Source of the DNA: CADEFX01 sp046154585 | Lineage (GTDB): Bacteria > Pseudomonadota > Alphaproteobacteria > Rhizobiales > Hyphomicrobiaceae | DNA: 64,000 bases | Direction: 5' to 3' | NCBI GenBank assembly: GCA_046154585.1 | Contig: JBJXDX010000111.1 | Span: forward strand, 1-64,000 | Shown: piece by piece, positions 17,799 to 26,165 of the stretch | Position numbering within the stretch: the first letter of the stretch is position 1 | Layout: the number at the start of each line of letters is the position of its first letter | Position numbers and translations under genes: made by a program | Notes under the pieces: model-generated | Told to the model about the DNA's origin: nothing | The model's input: only the letters and a program-made list of their open reading frames with translations | Databases searched by the model: none

Positions 17799-18563
17799 TC
17801 AAAGTCCGCCGGTTACATCAATCGTGAGACCAGTGACAAAATCGGCATGCGATGAGGCGAGGAAGCAGATGACATTGGCTTGATCCACCGCCTCGCCCAT
17901 GCGTCGGAGCGGTGTTTTCGCAATGTCGGCCTCTCGTTCCTCGGGAGGGCGCTGTTCCCAGCGCGGCCGAATGCGCTCAGTCAGCGTCGTGGCGGGCGCA
18001 ACAGCGTTGACGTTGATCCCAAACGGACCGAGCTCCTGTGCGAGCTTGGTCGTGAAGGCGATGATGCCGCCCTTCGCCGCCGCATATGCAGACGAGCTGG
18101 CAAGGCTTTTCCCGCGACCGGCAATCGATGCAAGGTTGACAATCTTGCCGCCCATCTGCCGCTTCATCACCGGAATGACGGCATGCGTGAACAGGAACGT
18201 GCCCGTCAGATTGAAATCGATCAGCGCCTGCCATTCGGCCAGCGTCAGCTCTTCGGTGGTGGCACCAGGCTTGGCGATGATCGTGCTGCCGCCGACCGCA
18301 TTGACCAGGATGTCGATCCGGCCGAAGCGTTTGGCGGTATCAGCGACGACGCTGTTCACGGCGTCCTCGTCGAGAGCGCTGGCGTGATAGGGGTGGGCTT
18401 CGCCGCCTGCTGCTGCAATCTCGGCGATCGTCGCATCGAGGCGTTCGCGGTTGTTGTCGACAGCCGCGACTTGCCCGCCTTCGCGCCCGATGATGTTCGC
18501 CGTGGCCCGGCCGATCCCGCTCGCGGCTGCCGTGACGAGCGCGACTCTTCCCTTGAAACGCAT
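17799..18563 (-). CDS. SDR family NAD(P)-dependent oxidoreductase
   Basis: A 254-residue classical SDR. The cofactor loop reads VTAAASGIGRAT, with alanine replacing the first glycine of the TGxxxGIG motif. NAVGG, the catalytic serine in VNLASIAGRG and the YAAAK motif are all present. It is transcribed 39 bp ahead of the alpha/beta hydrolase, a probable two-gene unit. The unusual loop may change cofactor preference but the enzyme appears intact. Confidence 0.9.
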   Translation of the reverse strand: MRFKGRVALVTAAASGIGRATANIIGREGGQVAAVDNNRERLDATIAEIAAAGGEAHPYHASALDEDAVNSVVADTAKRFGRIDILVNAVGGSTIIAKPGATTEELTLAEWQALIDFNLTGTFLFTHAVIPVMKRQMGGKIVNLASIAGRGKSLASSSAYAAAKGGIIAFTTKLAQELGPFGINVNAVAPATTLTERIRPRWEQRPPEEREADIAKTPLRRMGEAVDQANVICFLASSHADFVTGLTIDVTGGL

Positions 18564-18699
18564 GACCGTGTTCCTCCACCAGCGACTGGCTTGCGCTGAC
18601 AGCTTTGGCGCTGTCTTGCTTCGGCCGACCGGGCTATCCTAGTCCGGACGACGGTCGGACAAACCAGAAAATAAAGCAGCAACGGAGGACAGGACGACA

Positions 18700-19569
18700 A
18701 TGCAGACCCTCAAGATCGGCGACGTAACCATCACCAGCCTCATCGAGCGCGATGGACCGTGGCGGAAACCGGAGGACATGTTTCCTCCTTACGATCCGGA
18801 GGTCGGCAAGCGGCATCTCGCATCATTGGATCCCGTCGTCTTTGATCCGGCGTCCGGCCGCATGGTCATCACCTACCAGACGTTCGTCGTTCGCACGCCC
18901 AGGCACACGGTGCTGGTCGATACCTGCACCGGCGAGGATAAAGGCTTCCCCCCGCCGATGGACTTTCCGAAGCACCCGTGGCTCGACAACTTCCGGGCCG
19001 CCGGCCTCACATTCGAGGGCATCACGCACGTCTTTTGTACTCATCTCCACATCGACCACACCGGCTGGAACACGATGCTGCGCAACGGCCGCTGGGTGCC
19101 GACGTTCCCGAACGCGAAGTACATCTTCCACAAGAACGAGTATGCCTATTGGGAAGCGACCACAGCGCGCGGTGCCAATCCGCCGGGCAACGTGTGGACC
19201 TACAATTGCCGCCCGATTGTCGAGGCTGGACAGGCATTGCTGGTCGATGACACCTATGAGCTCGACGATACGTTCTCGCTGACGCCGACGCCGGGTCACT
19301 CGCCGCACCACTGCTGCCTCGACATCCGCTCGCGCGGCCAGCACGCCGTCGTGACCGGCGACTTGATGCACCATGCGCTGCAGTGCCGGGAACCGGGCTG
19401 GTACACGATCTTCGATACCGACACCAAGCAGGCCGTCGAGTCGCGCCAGCGTTTCCTGGGCAAGGTCGCGGATACGAGCACGCTGATCCTACCGATCCAC
19501 TTCCCCAACCCGACGGTCGGCCGCATCACGCCGCGCGGCAAGGGCTTCGACTACACCTTCGTGCGGTAG
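18700..19569 (+). CDS. MBL fold metallo-hydrolase
   Basis: A 289-residue metallo-beta-lactamase fold protein. The metal motif THLHIDHTGW gives HxHxDH, a second ligand His lies in PTPGHSPHHC, the bridging Asp in VTGDLMHH, and the last His in LPIHFPNP. This is the quorum-lactonase/AttM-like arrangement, but similar proteins hydrolyse many esters. It is divergent from the SDR and convergent with the exporter genes. Substrate unresolved. Confidence 0.9.
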   Translation: MQTLKIGDVTITSLIERDGPWRKPEDMFPPYDPEVGKRHLASLDPVVFDPASGRMVITYQTFVVRTPRHTVLVDTCTGEDKGFPPPMDFPKHPWLDNFRAAGLTFEGITHVFCTHLHIDHTGWNTMLRNGRWVPTFPNAKYIFHKNEYAYWEATTARGANPPGNVWTYNCRPIVEAGQALLVDDTYELDDTFSLTPTPGHSPHHCCLDIRSRGQHAVVTGDLMHHALQCREPGWYTIFDTDTKQAVESRQRFLGKVADTSTLILPIHFPNPTVGRITPRGKGFDYTFVR

Positions 19570-19628
19570 CGTTATGATCGTTCGCATGGAAGCGCTTCTG
19601 CCTTCCTTGCAAAGCGTGGATCGCACTC

Positions 19629-21812
19629 TCAACTCGGGGTCGCGCCGGGAAGCGCTGCCGTTACCTCGGATGATGAGGCTACGATGGCGGGCGTGAGCGG
19701 CTCCGATGCGGCGCCGGACGTTGCTGTGAGCTTGCGCCCGCCGACCACGAACACGCGCTTCGCCCGTCGCAGGAGCGCCGGCCGGTGCGCGACGACGATG
19801 CGGGTGATCGACATCTGGTCGATCAGGTCAGCGATCAGCTCCTCGTTCTGCTCGTCGAGGTTGGCTGTGCCTTCGTCCAGTACGAGAATCTTCGGTTGGC
19901 GATAAAGCGCACGCGCCAGCAGCACGCGCTGCCGCTGCCCGCCCGACAGCGTCGATCCCATGTCTCCGACCAGCGTCAGGTACTGCATCGGCGTGCGCAT
20001 GATGTCGGCATGGACTTGTGCCGCCATCGCGGACGCCACCACGCGCTGCATGTCGAGATCGGGATCGAACCCGGCAATGTTGTCCGCGAGCGTGCCCGAC
20101 AGCAGACGGTCGTCCTGCGCCACCACGCCGACCTCGCTGCGCCACGCGCGCCATCGCTCCGGCGTCGCGCGCTGGCCGTCCAGCTCGATCATTCCGTCGG
20201 TTGGTTGATTGAGACCGAGCAGCAGCTTCAGCAGCGTGCTCTTGCCGCCGCCGGACGCGCCGTGGATGGCGATATAGTCGCCGGGCTCGATCTCGAGATT
20301 GACGTCCTCCAGCACCAGCGGGTCCGTCGCACCGTAGCGGAACGAGACGTCCTTCAACCGGACATGGCCCCTGATCTCCGTCGGGCTGGCGGGCGCGTCG
20401 CTCGCCTCGGAGGGGGTCGTGACGATGTCGGCGAGCCGGTCGAGGTGCAGGCGCAGGAACCGGAACTGCATCATTTGATTCACAAGCGCATTGGCGCGGT
20501 CGGTGAAAGTCTGCCGATACGCCAGAAACGAGAACAGCATTCCGACCGAGAACCCCTGCCCGTCGAGAATGAGGCGCGCGGCGACGTAGATGACCAGCAC
20601 CGTCTGCAATCCGGTCACGACGCTCTGGATGAACACCTGCGACAACTGCAGCTTGCCGACGGAAATGCTGGCGTTGGTCGCTTCGGCGTGAAGGTTGCGC
20701 CATCCGCTTTCGCGGACGGCCTCGCGCCCCAGCAGCTTGAGCGTCGTGGCGGCCCGGACCGTCTCCATGAGGTGGGTCTGTTCCTTGGCCTCGGCCAGGA
20801 TCTCCTCCTCCATGCGCTGCTTCATACGCGGAAACAGGGCGAGATTCAGCGCGAGGTTTATGGCAACGGCAGCGATGACGATCAGCGCCAGCGTCGTCGA
20901 ATAGAAGAACAGGATGACGGCGGCGATGCAGGCCATGATGCCGTCGATGACCGTACTGACCACGCCCTGGGTGATGGCATCCTGGATCGGCTTGACCGAG
21001 CCGAGCCTGGAGATGATGTCGCCGACGTGGCGTTTCTCGAAGTAGTCGCTCGGCAGGCGCAGCAGGTGCCGCACGAGGTTACCTGAGATCTGGAAGCTCA
21101 AGAGGTGGCCAAAGACGCGCAGCGCCCACGATCTCAGCGCTTCGACGCCGGACTGGATGATGACGAGCGCGCCGAAGCCGAGCGCGATTACGGTCAACAG
21201 GTCGCGATCGACGCTGGCGATCGCCTCATCGATGACGAGCTGCATCTGCAGCGGCGCGACGAAGGCGGCAATCTGGAGCGCGACCGAAAGCACCAGAACC
21301 TGCGCCAGCGCACTCCACCATCCGGTCATCTTCGACCAGAGCAGCGACAGCTTGATGGGGGCGCGCGCCGACACCGGTTCAAAGCTCTCGGCGCGCGACA
21401 GTTCGAGCGCCACGCCCGTGAAGTGTTTGGAGAATTCCTCGGTGCTCAGCATCTTGGCGCCGAACGCCGGATCGTGAATCGTGACGGTCTTTCGACCGAC
21501 GTGCTTCAGGACGACGAAGTGATTGAGGTCCCAGTGCAGGATCGCGGGCAGCCGGACCTTCGGAAGAGCTGACATCTCCAGCCGCAGAGCACGCGTCGAG
21601 AAGCCGAGCTGATCGGCGATCTCCATGAGGCTCTTGAGCGAGGCGCCTGCGAGCGACAGGGCGTAGCGCTGACGCAGCCCGTTGAGATCGATATCGTGGC
21701 CATGATACCGGGAAATCATGGCGAGGCAGGCGAGGCCGCATTCGGCCGCCTCGGACGCGGTAATGACCGGGAGGCGGCGGCCGCCGAAATTCAAATCGTC
21801 AAGAACGCTCAT
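19629..21812 (-). CDS. Peptidase-containing ABC exporter (C39-type, fused permease-ATPase)
   Basis: A 727-residue bacteriocin/RTX-type exporter of the CvaB/RaxB layout. Residues 1-125 are a C39 peptidase-like domain with catalytic Cys25 (EAAECGLACL), His98 (DLNHFVVL) and Asp114 (IHDPAFG). Residues about 150-430 hold five or six membrane helices. Residues about 480-700 are the ATPase with Walker A GASGGGKST, signature LSGGQRQR and Walker B KILVLDEGT. The oxyanion glutamine normally six residues before the cysteine is Ala19 here, so cleavage activity is uncertain. It overlaps its adaptor gene by 4 nt. No precursor peptide with a double-glycine leader and no TolC are nearby. Confidence 0.93.
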   Translation of the reverse strand: MSVLDDLNFGGRRLPVITASEAAECGLACLAMISRYHGHDIDLNGLRQRYALSLAGASLKSLMEIADQLGFSTRALRLEMSALPKVRLPAILHWDLNHFVVLKHVGRKTVTIHDPAFGAKMLSTEEFSKHFTGVALELSRAESFEPVSARAPIKLSLLWSKMTGWWSALAQVLVLSVALQIAAFVAPLQMQLVIDEAIASVDRDLLTVIALGFGALVIIQSGVEALRSWALRVFGHLLSFQISGNLVRHLLRLPSDYFEKRHVGDIISRLGSVKPIQDAITQGVVSTVIDGIMACIAAVILFFYSTTLALIVIAAVAINLALNLALFPRMKQRMEEEILAEAKEQTHLMETVRAATTLKLLGREAVRESGWRNLHAEATNASISVGKLQLSQVFIQSVVTGLQTVLVIYVAARLILDGQGFSVGMLFSFLAYRQTFTDRANALVNQMMQFRFLRLHLDRLADIVTTPSEASDAPASPTEIRGHVRLKDVSFRYGATDPLVLEDVNLEIEPGDYIAIHGASGGGKSTLLKLLLGLNQPTDGMIELDGQRATPERWRAWRSEVGVVAQDDRLLSGTLADNIAGFDPDLDMQRVVASAMAAQVHADIMRTPMQYLTLVGDMGSTLSGGQRQRVLLARALYRQPKILVLDEGTANLDEQNEELIADLIDQMSITRIVVAHRPALLRRAKRVFVVGGRKLTATSGAASEPLTPAIVASSSEVTAALPGATPS

Positions 21813-23053
21813 GCCCGCTGACCCACTGCATAGATTGGATCGAACAGCCAGCGCAGCAGGCTGCGTCTATCGAAAACGATCTCGGCCGACACCAACATGC
21901 CCGGCTGCATGGGGATCGCCTGGCCGTAGGCCTGAATGGTTTCACGCGAAAGCGAAACGCGAATGCGGAAGACTGGCTCCTCGACGCGGATGCCCTGGAA
22001 GCCCACCTCGCTCGGTCCGATCACAGTGCTGGAGACCGTGCGCACGGCACCCCGAATTGTGCCGAAGCGCTGATAGGGAAAGGCCTGCAGGCTGATCTCC
22101 ACGTCTTGCCCGGGCTGTATGAAGCCGATGGCGCGTGACGGCGCCAGCAGCTCCACCTCCAGGCGTCCATTGACGGGGAGAATGACGGCAACCGTCCCGC
22201 CGGTGTTGATCGACTGTCCGGTGGTCACTGGAAGGGCCGCCACCCGGCCGGAGATCGGCGCGGTGATGAACTGCAGGCGGCGAGCCTCCGACTCCACGCG
22301 CCGCTGCTGCAGTGCGGCTTCGGCAGTGGTCGCCTCCGAACGCGCAGCGGCAATCTCGAGCGGGATCGAGGCCAGGCGTGCTTTGATGTCCGCGATTTCG
22401 CGCTCCGACGTCGCGCCTTGGCGCCGATGCGCTGCCAGCTCCTGCTCAGCCCCAAGCGCGGCGAGGCGGCGGGCATCGACTTCCCGGCGTGCGAGAAAGC
22501 CCTTGCTGGCGATCTCGATGCCCCGATCCAGCTCCGCTTTGGCAAGCTGCAAGCGCTGTTCCTGCAGATTGATCTGGATCATGACCTGTCGTTGCTCGGC
22601 CTCACTCTTGGCGAGGCGGATCGTCGCCTGTTCGCGTTCGACTTCGAGTTGCGCCAAGCGGGACTCGGCTCTGACGCGCGCCGCCTGGGTCTCCGACGTG
22701 AGGCCGAGCGAGATGACATCGCCGACATTGCCCGCCGTGGTTTCGGTGGAGATGCTGAGCACGGCGATCCGGTCGCCCGCGGCGACGATGTCGCCCTCGC
22801 GGATCATGATGGTCTGTAAGGTGGCCGGCGCCTGGGCCGTTGCCCGGATCATGCCCTGGTCGGGAACCAGGTAGCCAACGACCGTCGCCTTGCGCGAATA
22901 GGTGCCGAGCGCCGCGAAGATGGTCGCGGCGAAAATGATGGCCGCCATGAACAAGCCGAGCGTTTTGACCGACATCGGCGTCGCCAGGACGACCTGGCCG
23001 TCAAGCCGGCGCGTCGCGTGCGCGACCGCTTCGCGGCGAAACAGGTCACTCAT
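21809..23053 (-). CDS. HlyD family secretion adaptor (membrane fusion protein)
   Basis: A 414-residue adaptor. One N-terminal membrane helix (SVKTLGLFMAAIIFAATIFAAL, residues about 27-50) is followed by a lipoyl half (IMIREGDIVAAGDRIAVLS), a long coiled coil (residues about 110-250, rich in Glu, Arg and Ala), the second lipoyl half (ITAPISGRVAALPVTTGQSI) and a beta-barrel. It bridges the inner-membrane exporter to an outer-membrane channel. The stop overlaps the exporter ATG (ATGA), so both are cotranslated. It follows the redox/anti-sigma fusion gene by 78 bp on the same strand. Confidence 0.93.
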   Translation of the reverse strand: MSDLFRREAVAHATRRLDGQVVLATPMSVKTLGLFMAAIIFAATIFAALGTYSRKATVVGYLVPDQGMIRATAQAPATLQTIMIREGDIVAAGDRIAVLSISTETTAGNVGDVISLGLTSETQAARVRAESRLAQLEVEREQATIRLAKSEAEQRQVMIQINLQEQRLQLAKAELDRGIEIASKGFLARREVDARRLAALGAEQELAAHRRQGATSEREIADIKARLASIPLEIAAARSEATTAEAALQQRRVESEARRLQFITAPISGRVAALPVTTGQSINTGGTVAVILPVNGRLEVELLAPSRAIGFIQPGQDVEISLQAFPYQRFGTIRGAVRTVSSTVIGPSEVGFQGIRVEEPVFRIRVSLSRETIQAYGQAIPMQPGMLVSAEIVFDRRSLLRWLFDPIYAVGQRA

Positions 23054-23131
23054 GTGCTCCCCCTCATTGCGACCCCGTTGCTCGACGCCTCACTCTGATT
23101 GGCGCTGGACATTTCTCCACAGCGCCGGATT

Positions 23132-24643
23132 TCAAACAGTGCCGCCGGGAACAAGCATTGGCTGCGCTACCAATAATGCGTCCTCAAACCGATTGAGCTC
23201 TCGAGCCGGCAGGTCGGATATCGCGAAATATGCGAACTTTGCGTCTGTCCACGACAAGACATGATAGCTATTTCGCTGGCCCCTCATGCTCATAAAGCTC
23301 GATCCGACGATGGGATGAGCGAACACGGTTACCGTTCGGTCGTTGCGGCCATAGACGAGCGCTGCAACGGGCTTGTCGAAGACGTAGTCGACACGTGCGC
23401 CCTGCAGGCTGTAGCCATCCGGCATCAGATCGCGCACCGGCACCGCCCAGCGGAGCTTCGACTCGACCCATTGGGCGACGGCTCGTGGATCCGATGACGC
23501 AAATTCGACCGGGCTGGCGCTCAGGGTGGCGCGTACGTGGGCGGCCACGATCTCCCTGATTTCGGAGAAATCCGCCTGCGGCGGTCCAGGTGTCGCGTGA
23601 TGGCTCACGAGCGCGACGGTCAGGGAGGCAGCCGGTCTTATCTGGCAGGCGAGGCGGATATTGGGAGGCGCCTCGATCGATTCCAGCGTGATGGCCTCGG
23701 CGCCGGTCGCCGCAGGCAGCTTGTCGAGGCCTTCGACAATCCTGACGCGGCACGTCGAGCACCGACCGCGGCCTCCGCAGACCGACGCATGCGGAACGCC
23801 AGCCGAGCGGCTTGCTTCCAGCAGCGTCTTGCCGGATGCGAGCTTGATGATAGGACCATCGACGTAGGCAATCTGTACCTTCGGGTGGCGTAACGCTCGC
23901 CCCATCCAGCGCATCACGAAGATGGCGGCGATGCCCGCCAGCACAGCCAGGAAGCCAAGCCTGGCGCCGGTTCGCAGCCACGCCAGGATCGCGCTGTCGT
24001 TGGCATTCGGCCAGTTCGAACGTGTCTTCAGCACCTCCAGCGCTTGCGGATCGCTCATGATCTCGCCGGTGGTGCGCCCGGCAACGGCAAATCCCGCCAG
24101 CGCCAGAACGGGCACGGCAATGGCGAGCGCGAACAGCACTGGAGCCACGCGCACGTAGCCATCCGAAAGCCGCAGCCAGTAGTGCAGGCCGAGGCACCCA
24201 TGCGTCCACACCAGCAGGAGAAGCGTCGTCTGCACGACGGCACTTTCCGGCCACAGCCGGACGAGCTCGTAGAGGTAGCTATCCTCGACGTTGAAGAAGG
24301 TATGCGCGATGCGCGTGTTGATAATGTGGGGGAAGAGGAAGAAGGGGATCGCCAGGCCCGACAGGATCTGGATGCCCTCCCACCGCGACAATCTCCACGT
24401 CTGCCGCCGCACCAGCTTGTGGAGCGCCAGAACAATATGAGTGGTCAGTGCAGTCGCGAGGACGATTGTCCCGGGCGCGGAGCGCGTGATGGCCGTTCGG
24501 ATCTGCTGGGCCTGGTGCATCACCTCGAGCCCGACCAGACCCAGGGCATGATTCAGGAAATGCGTCGCTGCAAAGGCGAACAGGATGAGCCCTGACGCCA
24601 ATCTCAGCCGTTGCAGGCCGTTGCCCCTGAGATAAACGTGCAT
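23132..24643 (-). CDS. Fusion: histidine-rich six-helix membrane domain, [2Fe-2S] ferredoxin, anti-sigma-like C-terminal domain
   Basis: A 503-residue protein. Residues about 10-250 contain six hydrophobic helices; paired histidines sit in helices 1-4 (His28/32, 69/75, 106/114, 148/154), the pattern of a b-type cytochrome. This part resembles the membrane anchor of ferredoxin-containing adenylate cyclases. Residues about 256-345 are a ferredoxin domain with Cys289-x5-Cys295-x2-Cys298 and Cys333. Residues about 360-492, where a cyclase domain would be expected, instead match the C-terminal domain of alphaproteobacterial transmembrane anti-sigma factors (IVAAHVRATL, KLRWAVPVRDL, KPVAALVYGR, FAISDLPARELNRF). 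ATG 24643 was chosen since upstream codons match nothing. Probably a membrane redox sensor or electron carrier; heme binding and partner are inferred. Confidence 0.75.
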   Translation of the reverse strand: MHVYLRGNGLQRLRLASGLILFAFAATHFLNHALGLVGLEVMHQAQQIRTAITRSAPGTIVLATALTTHIVLALHKLVRRQTWRLSRWEGIQILSGLAIPFFLFPHIINTRIAHTFFNVEDSYLYELVRLWPESAVVQTTLLLLVWTHGCLGLHYWLRLSDGYVRVAPVLFALAIAVPVLALAGFAVAGRTTGEIMSDPQALEVLKTRSNWPNANDSAILAWLRTGARLGFLAVLAGIAAIFVMRWMGRALRHPKVQIAYVDGPIIKLASGKTLLEASRSAGVPHASVCGGRGRCSTCRVRIVEGLDKLPAATGAEAITLESIEAPPNIRLACQIRPAASLTVALVSHHATPGPPQADFSEIREIVAAHVRATLSASPVEFASSDPRAVAQWVESKLRWAVPVRDLMPDGYSLQGARVDYVFDKPVAALVYGRNDRTVTVFAHPIVGSSFMSMRGQRNSYHVLSWTDAKFAYFAISDLPARELNRFEDALLVAQPMLVPGGTV

Positions 24644-24709
24644 GGAACTGCTCGCGGCTCCCCCCTCTCGATTAGCCTGAAGCCGAGCCGAGTCCAGGTC
24701 AACGGAATG

Positions 24710-24750
24710 ATCGTGCGGGCACGTTAAAGACAATCGTGCGGCGACGTTAA
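24710..24750. repeat. Tandem 18-bp direct repeats upstream of the redox fusion gene
   Basis: ATCGTGCGGGCACGTTAA (24710-24727) and ATCGTGCGGCGACGTTAA (24733-24750) are identical except for a swapped GC/CG at positions 10-11. The period is 23 bp, about two helical turns. They lie 67-107 bp upstream of the fusion gene start and could be a direct-repeat operator. They are also downstream of the tRNA-Ala gene, so a link to the tRNA transcript cannot be excluded. Confidence 0.5.
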
Positions 24751-24898
24751 GTATGGCGGGGCTGTGCCGGCCGCTCTGTTCCCTGCGGAACACACGAGCT
24801 CTGCGGTCCCGCCACGATCGAGCCGCGCCGTCCTGGGATCACGTTGCTCGCCGTGCCGAAGTGCGCGAGAATTTTGGAAAGTTAGGCGTTTGACTTGT

Positions 24899-24974
24899 TG
24901 GTGGAGCCGAGGAGGATCGAACTCCTGACCTCTGCAGTGCGATTGCAGCGCTCTCCCAGCTGAGCTACGGCCCC
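24899..24974 (-). tRNA. tRNA-Ala (anticodon CGC)
   Basis: A 76-nt gene with encoded CCA. The acceptor stem GGGGCCG pairs with CGGCTCC (one G-U pair), the D-arm is GCTC-AGCTGGGA-GAGC, the anticodon arm CTGCA-ATCGCAC-TGCAG shows anticodon CGC, and the T-arm carries GTTCGATCC. It decodes GCG, a frequent codon in this GC-rich genome. It is a single tRNA gene, not part of an rRNA operon. Confidence 0.97.
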
Positions 24975-25133
24975 AAACGGCGGCCATTTAGTTGGGAGGC
25001 CTCCGCATTGTCAAGCGAGGCCCGGCGGACGCGACACCTTTGATGCCCGTGGAACGATTGTTTCGGGCCTCTTGTCCCAGTTTCGCCAAGCGTCTACACC
25101 TCTGCACCGGCTGACGGCGCGAAAGTGGATCCT

Positions 25134-25424
25134 ATGCTCGAATTGCTCAACTTCATCAGCTACATAATCACGCTCTATACTTATATTGTTATTGCGAGCG
25201 TCATCTTGAGCTGGCTTCTCGCGTTCAACATCATCAACGGATACAATCCGTTCGTGCGCTCGCTATGGAACGGATTGCGCGCGGTTACGGAACCGCTGCT
25301 CGCCCCAATCCGGCGGGTGATGCCGGACCTGGGCGGCATCGATATTTCACCTGTGGTCCTGCTGCTGGGATGCTTTTTCGTGCAATCCGTCGTCCTGCCC
25401 AACATCGCCAAGCTCTTCATCTAG
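25134..25424 (+). CDS. YggT family membrane protein
   Basis: A 96-residue integral membrane protein with two YggT-type segments: LLNFISYIITLYTYIVIASVILSW-like helix first, then ISPVVLLLGCFFVQSV, joined by the conserved PFVRSLWNGLRAVTEPLLAPIRRVMP loop. YggT proteins are linked to osmotic stress and to cell division/photosystem assembly factors in other bacteria. The stop codon abuts the ATG of the DUF167 gene. The ATG at 25134 was preferred to the GTG nine bases earlier. Confidence 0.92.
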   Translation: MLELLNFISYIITLYTYIVIASVILSWLLAFNIINGYNPFVRSLWNGLRAVTEPLLAPIRRVMPDLGGIDISPVVLLLGCFFVQSVVLPNIAKLFI

Positions 25425-25811
25425 ATGCGGCCGCGCGCGGACCTTTGGCGCAGGGGCAAGTCCGGCATAGAGTTGAACGCGCGCGTCATTCCTCGATCAT
25501 CGAAGGACGTCGTTGAGTGCGTGGAGGAGACGGCGAAGGGCCTGGCCTTGAGAGTCCGCGTGCGTGCCGTCCCGGACCGAGGTGAGGCAAATCGGTCCGT
25601 GGAACGCGCTTTGGCCGATTGGCTCGGTGTGCCGCGAACTTCGGTAACCGTCATCGCCGGCACGGCGTCGCGCGCCAAGCGGATCGGCATTGCCGGTAGT
25701 CCCGAGACCATCGAGGCCCTTATCAGAGACCGGCTGAGTGAACTACAGCGGCCCGAGACTAGCCTGCCGATCAGGACTGGCCCGGCTGCGGGCCGTCGTA
25801 GCCCTCGATGA
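25425..25811 (+). CDS. DUF167 (YggU) family protein
   Basis: A 128-residue protein beginning on the base after the YggT stop. Residues about 10-110 carry the DUF167 pattern: ELNARVIPRSSKD, LRVRVRAVPDRGEANR and LGVPRTSVTVIAGTASRAKR. YggT-YggU pairing is widespread in Proteobacteria, consistent with one operon. Biochemical role unknown. Its last 41 bp overlap the end of the convergent DUF1330 gene. Confidence 0.9.
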   Translation: MRPRADLWRRGKSGIELNARVIPRSSKDVVECVEETAKGLALRVRVRAVPDRGEANRSVERALADWLGVPRTSVTVIAGTASRAKRIGIAGSPETIEALIRDRLSELQRPETSLPIRTGPAAGRRSPR

Positions 25812-26085
25812 TCATGATGTCGGCCTTCGAGGCCTCGTCCCGAACGGCGGCCGCAGCCTTGTACTCGGGGCTGTCGTAGCAGGCCTTGGCCGTTGCGTAG
25901 TCCGCGAACTCGAGCACGACATGGCGCTGGTCGGGCGCAAAACCTCTCCGGATCTCGTGCTGGCCGCCACGGACAATGAACCTGGCGTTGTATTTCTTGA
26001 ATGCCGCCGCGTTGAGAGTGATGTAATCCTTGTAGCGCTCGGGGTTCGTTATCTTGACGTGCGCGATCCAGTAAGCCTTGGGCAT
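25771..26085 (-). CDS. DUF1330 domain-containing protein
   Basis: A 104-residue dimeric ferredoxin-like fold protein. MPKAYWIAHVKITNPERYKDY opens the DUF1330 domain; GQHEIRRGFAPDQRHVVLEF and ACYDSPEYKAA are characteristic. The start at 26085 is fixed by GGAGGACGC eight bases upstream. Family members have no firm function. It diverges from pobA across 80 bp, so the two may share a regulatory region. Confidence 0.92.
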   Translation of the reverse strand: MPKAYWIAHVKITNPERYKDYITLNAAAFKKYNARFIVRGGQHEIRRGFAPDQRHVVLEFADYATAKACYDSPEYKAAAAVRDEASKADIMIIEGYDGPQPGQS

Positions 26086-26165
26086 CAATGCGTCCTCCAT
26101 ACTGGGTTGTACGGGTAGTTTGCCTGCTTCCGACAACGAATAATAGTGGGGCGGGAGGCCGGGCC

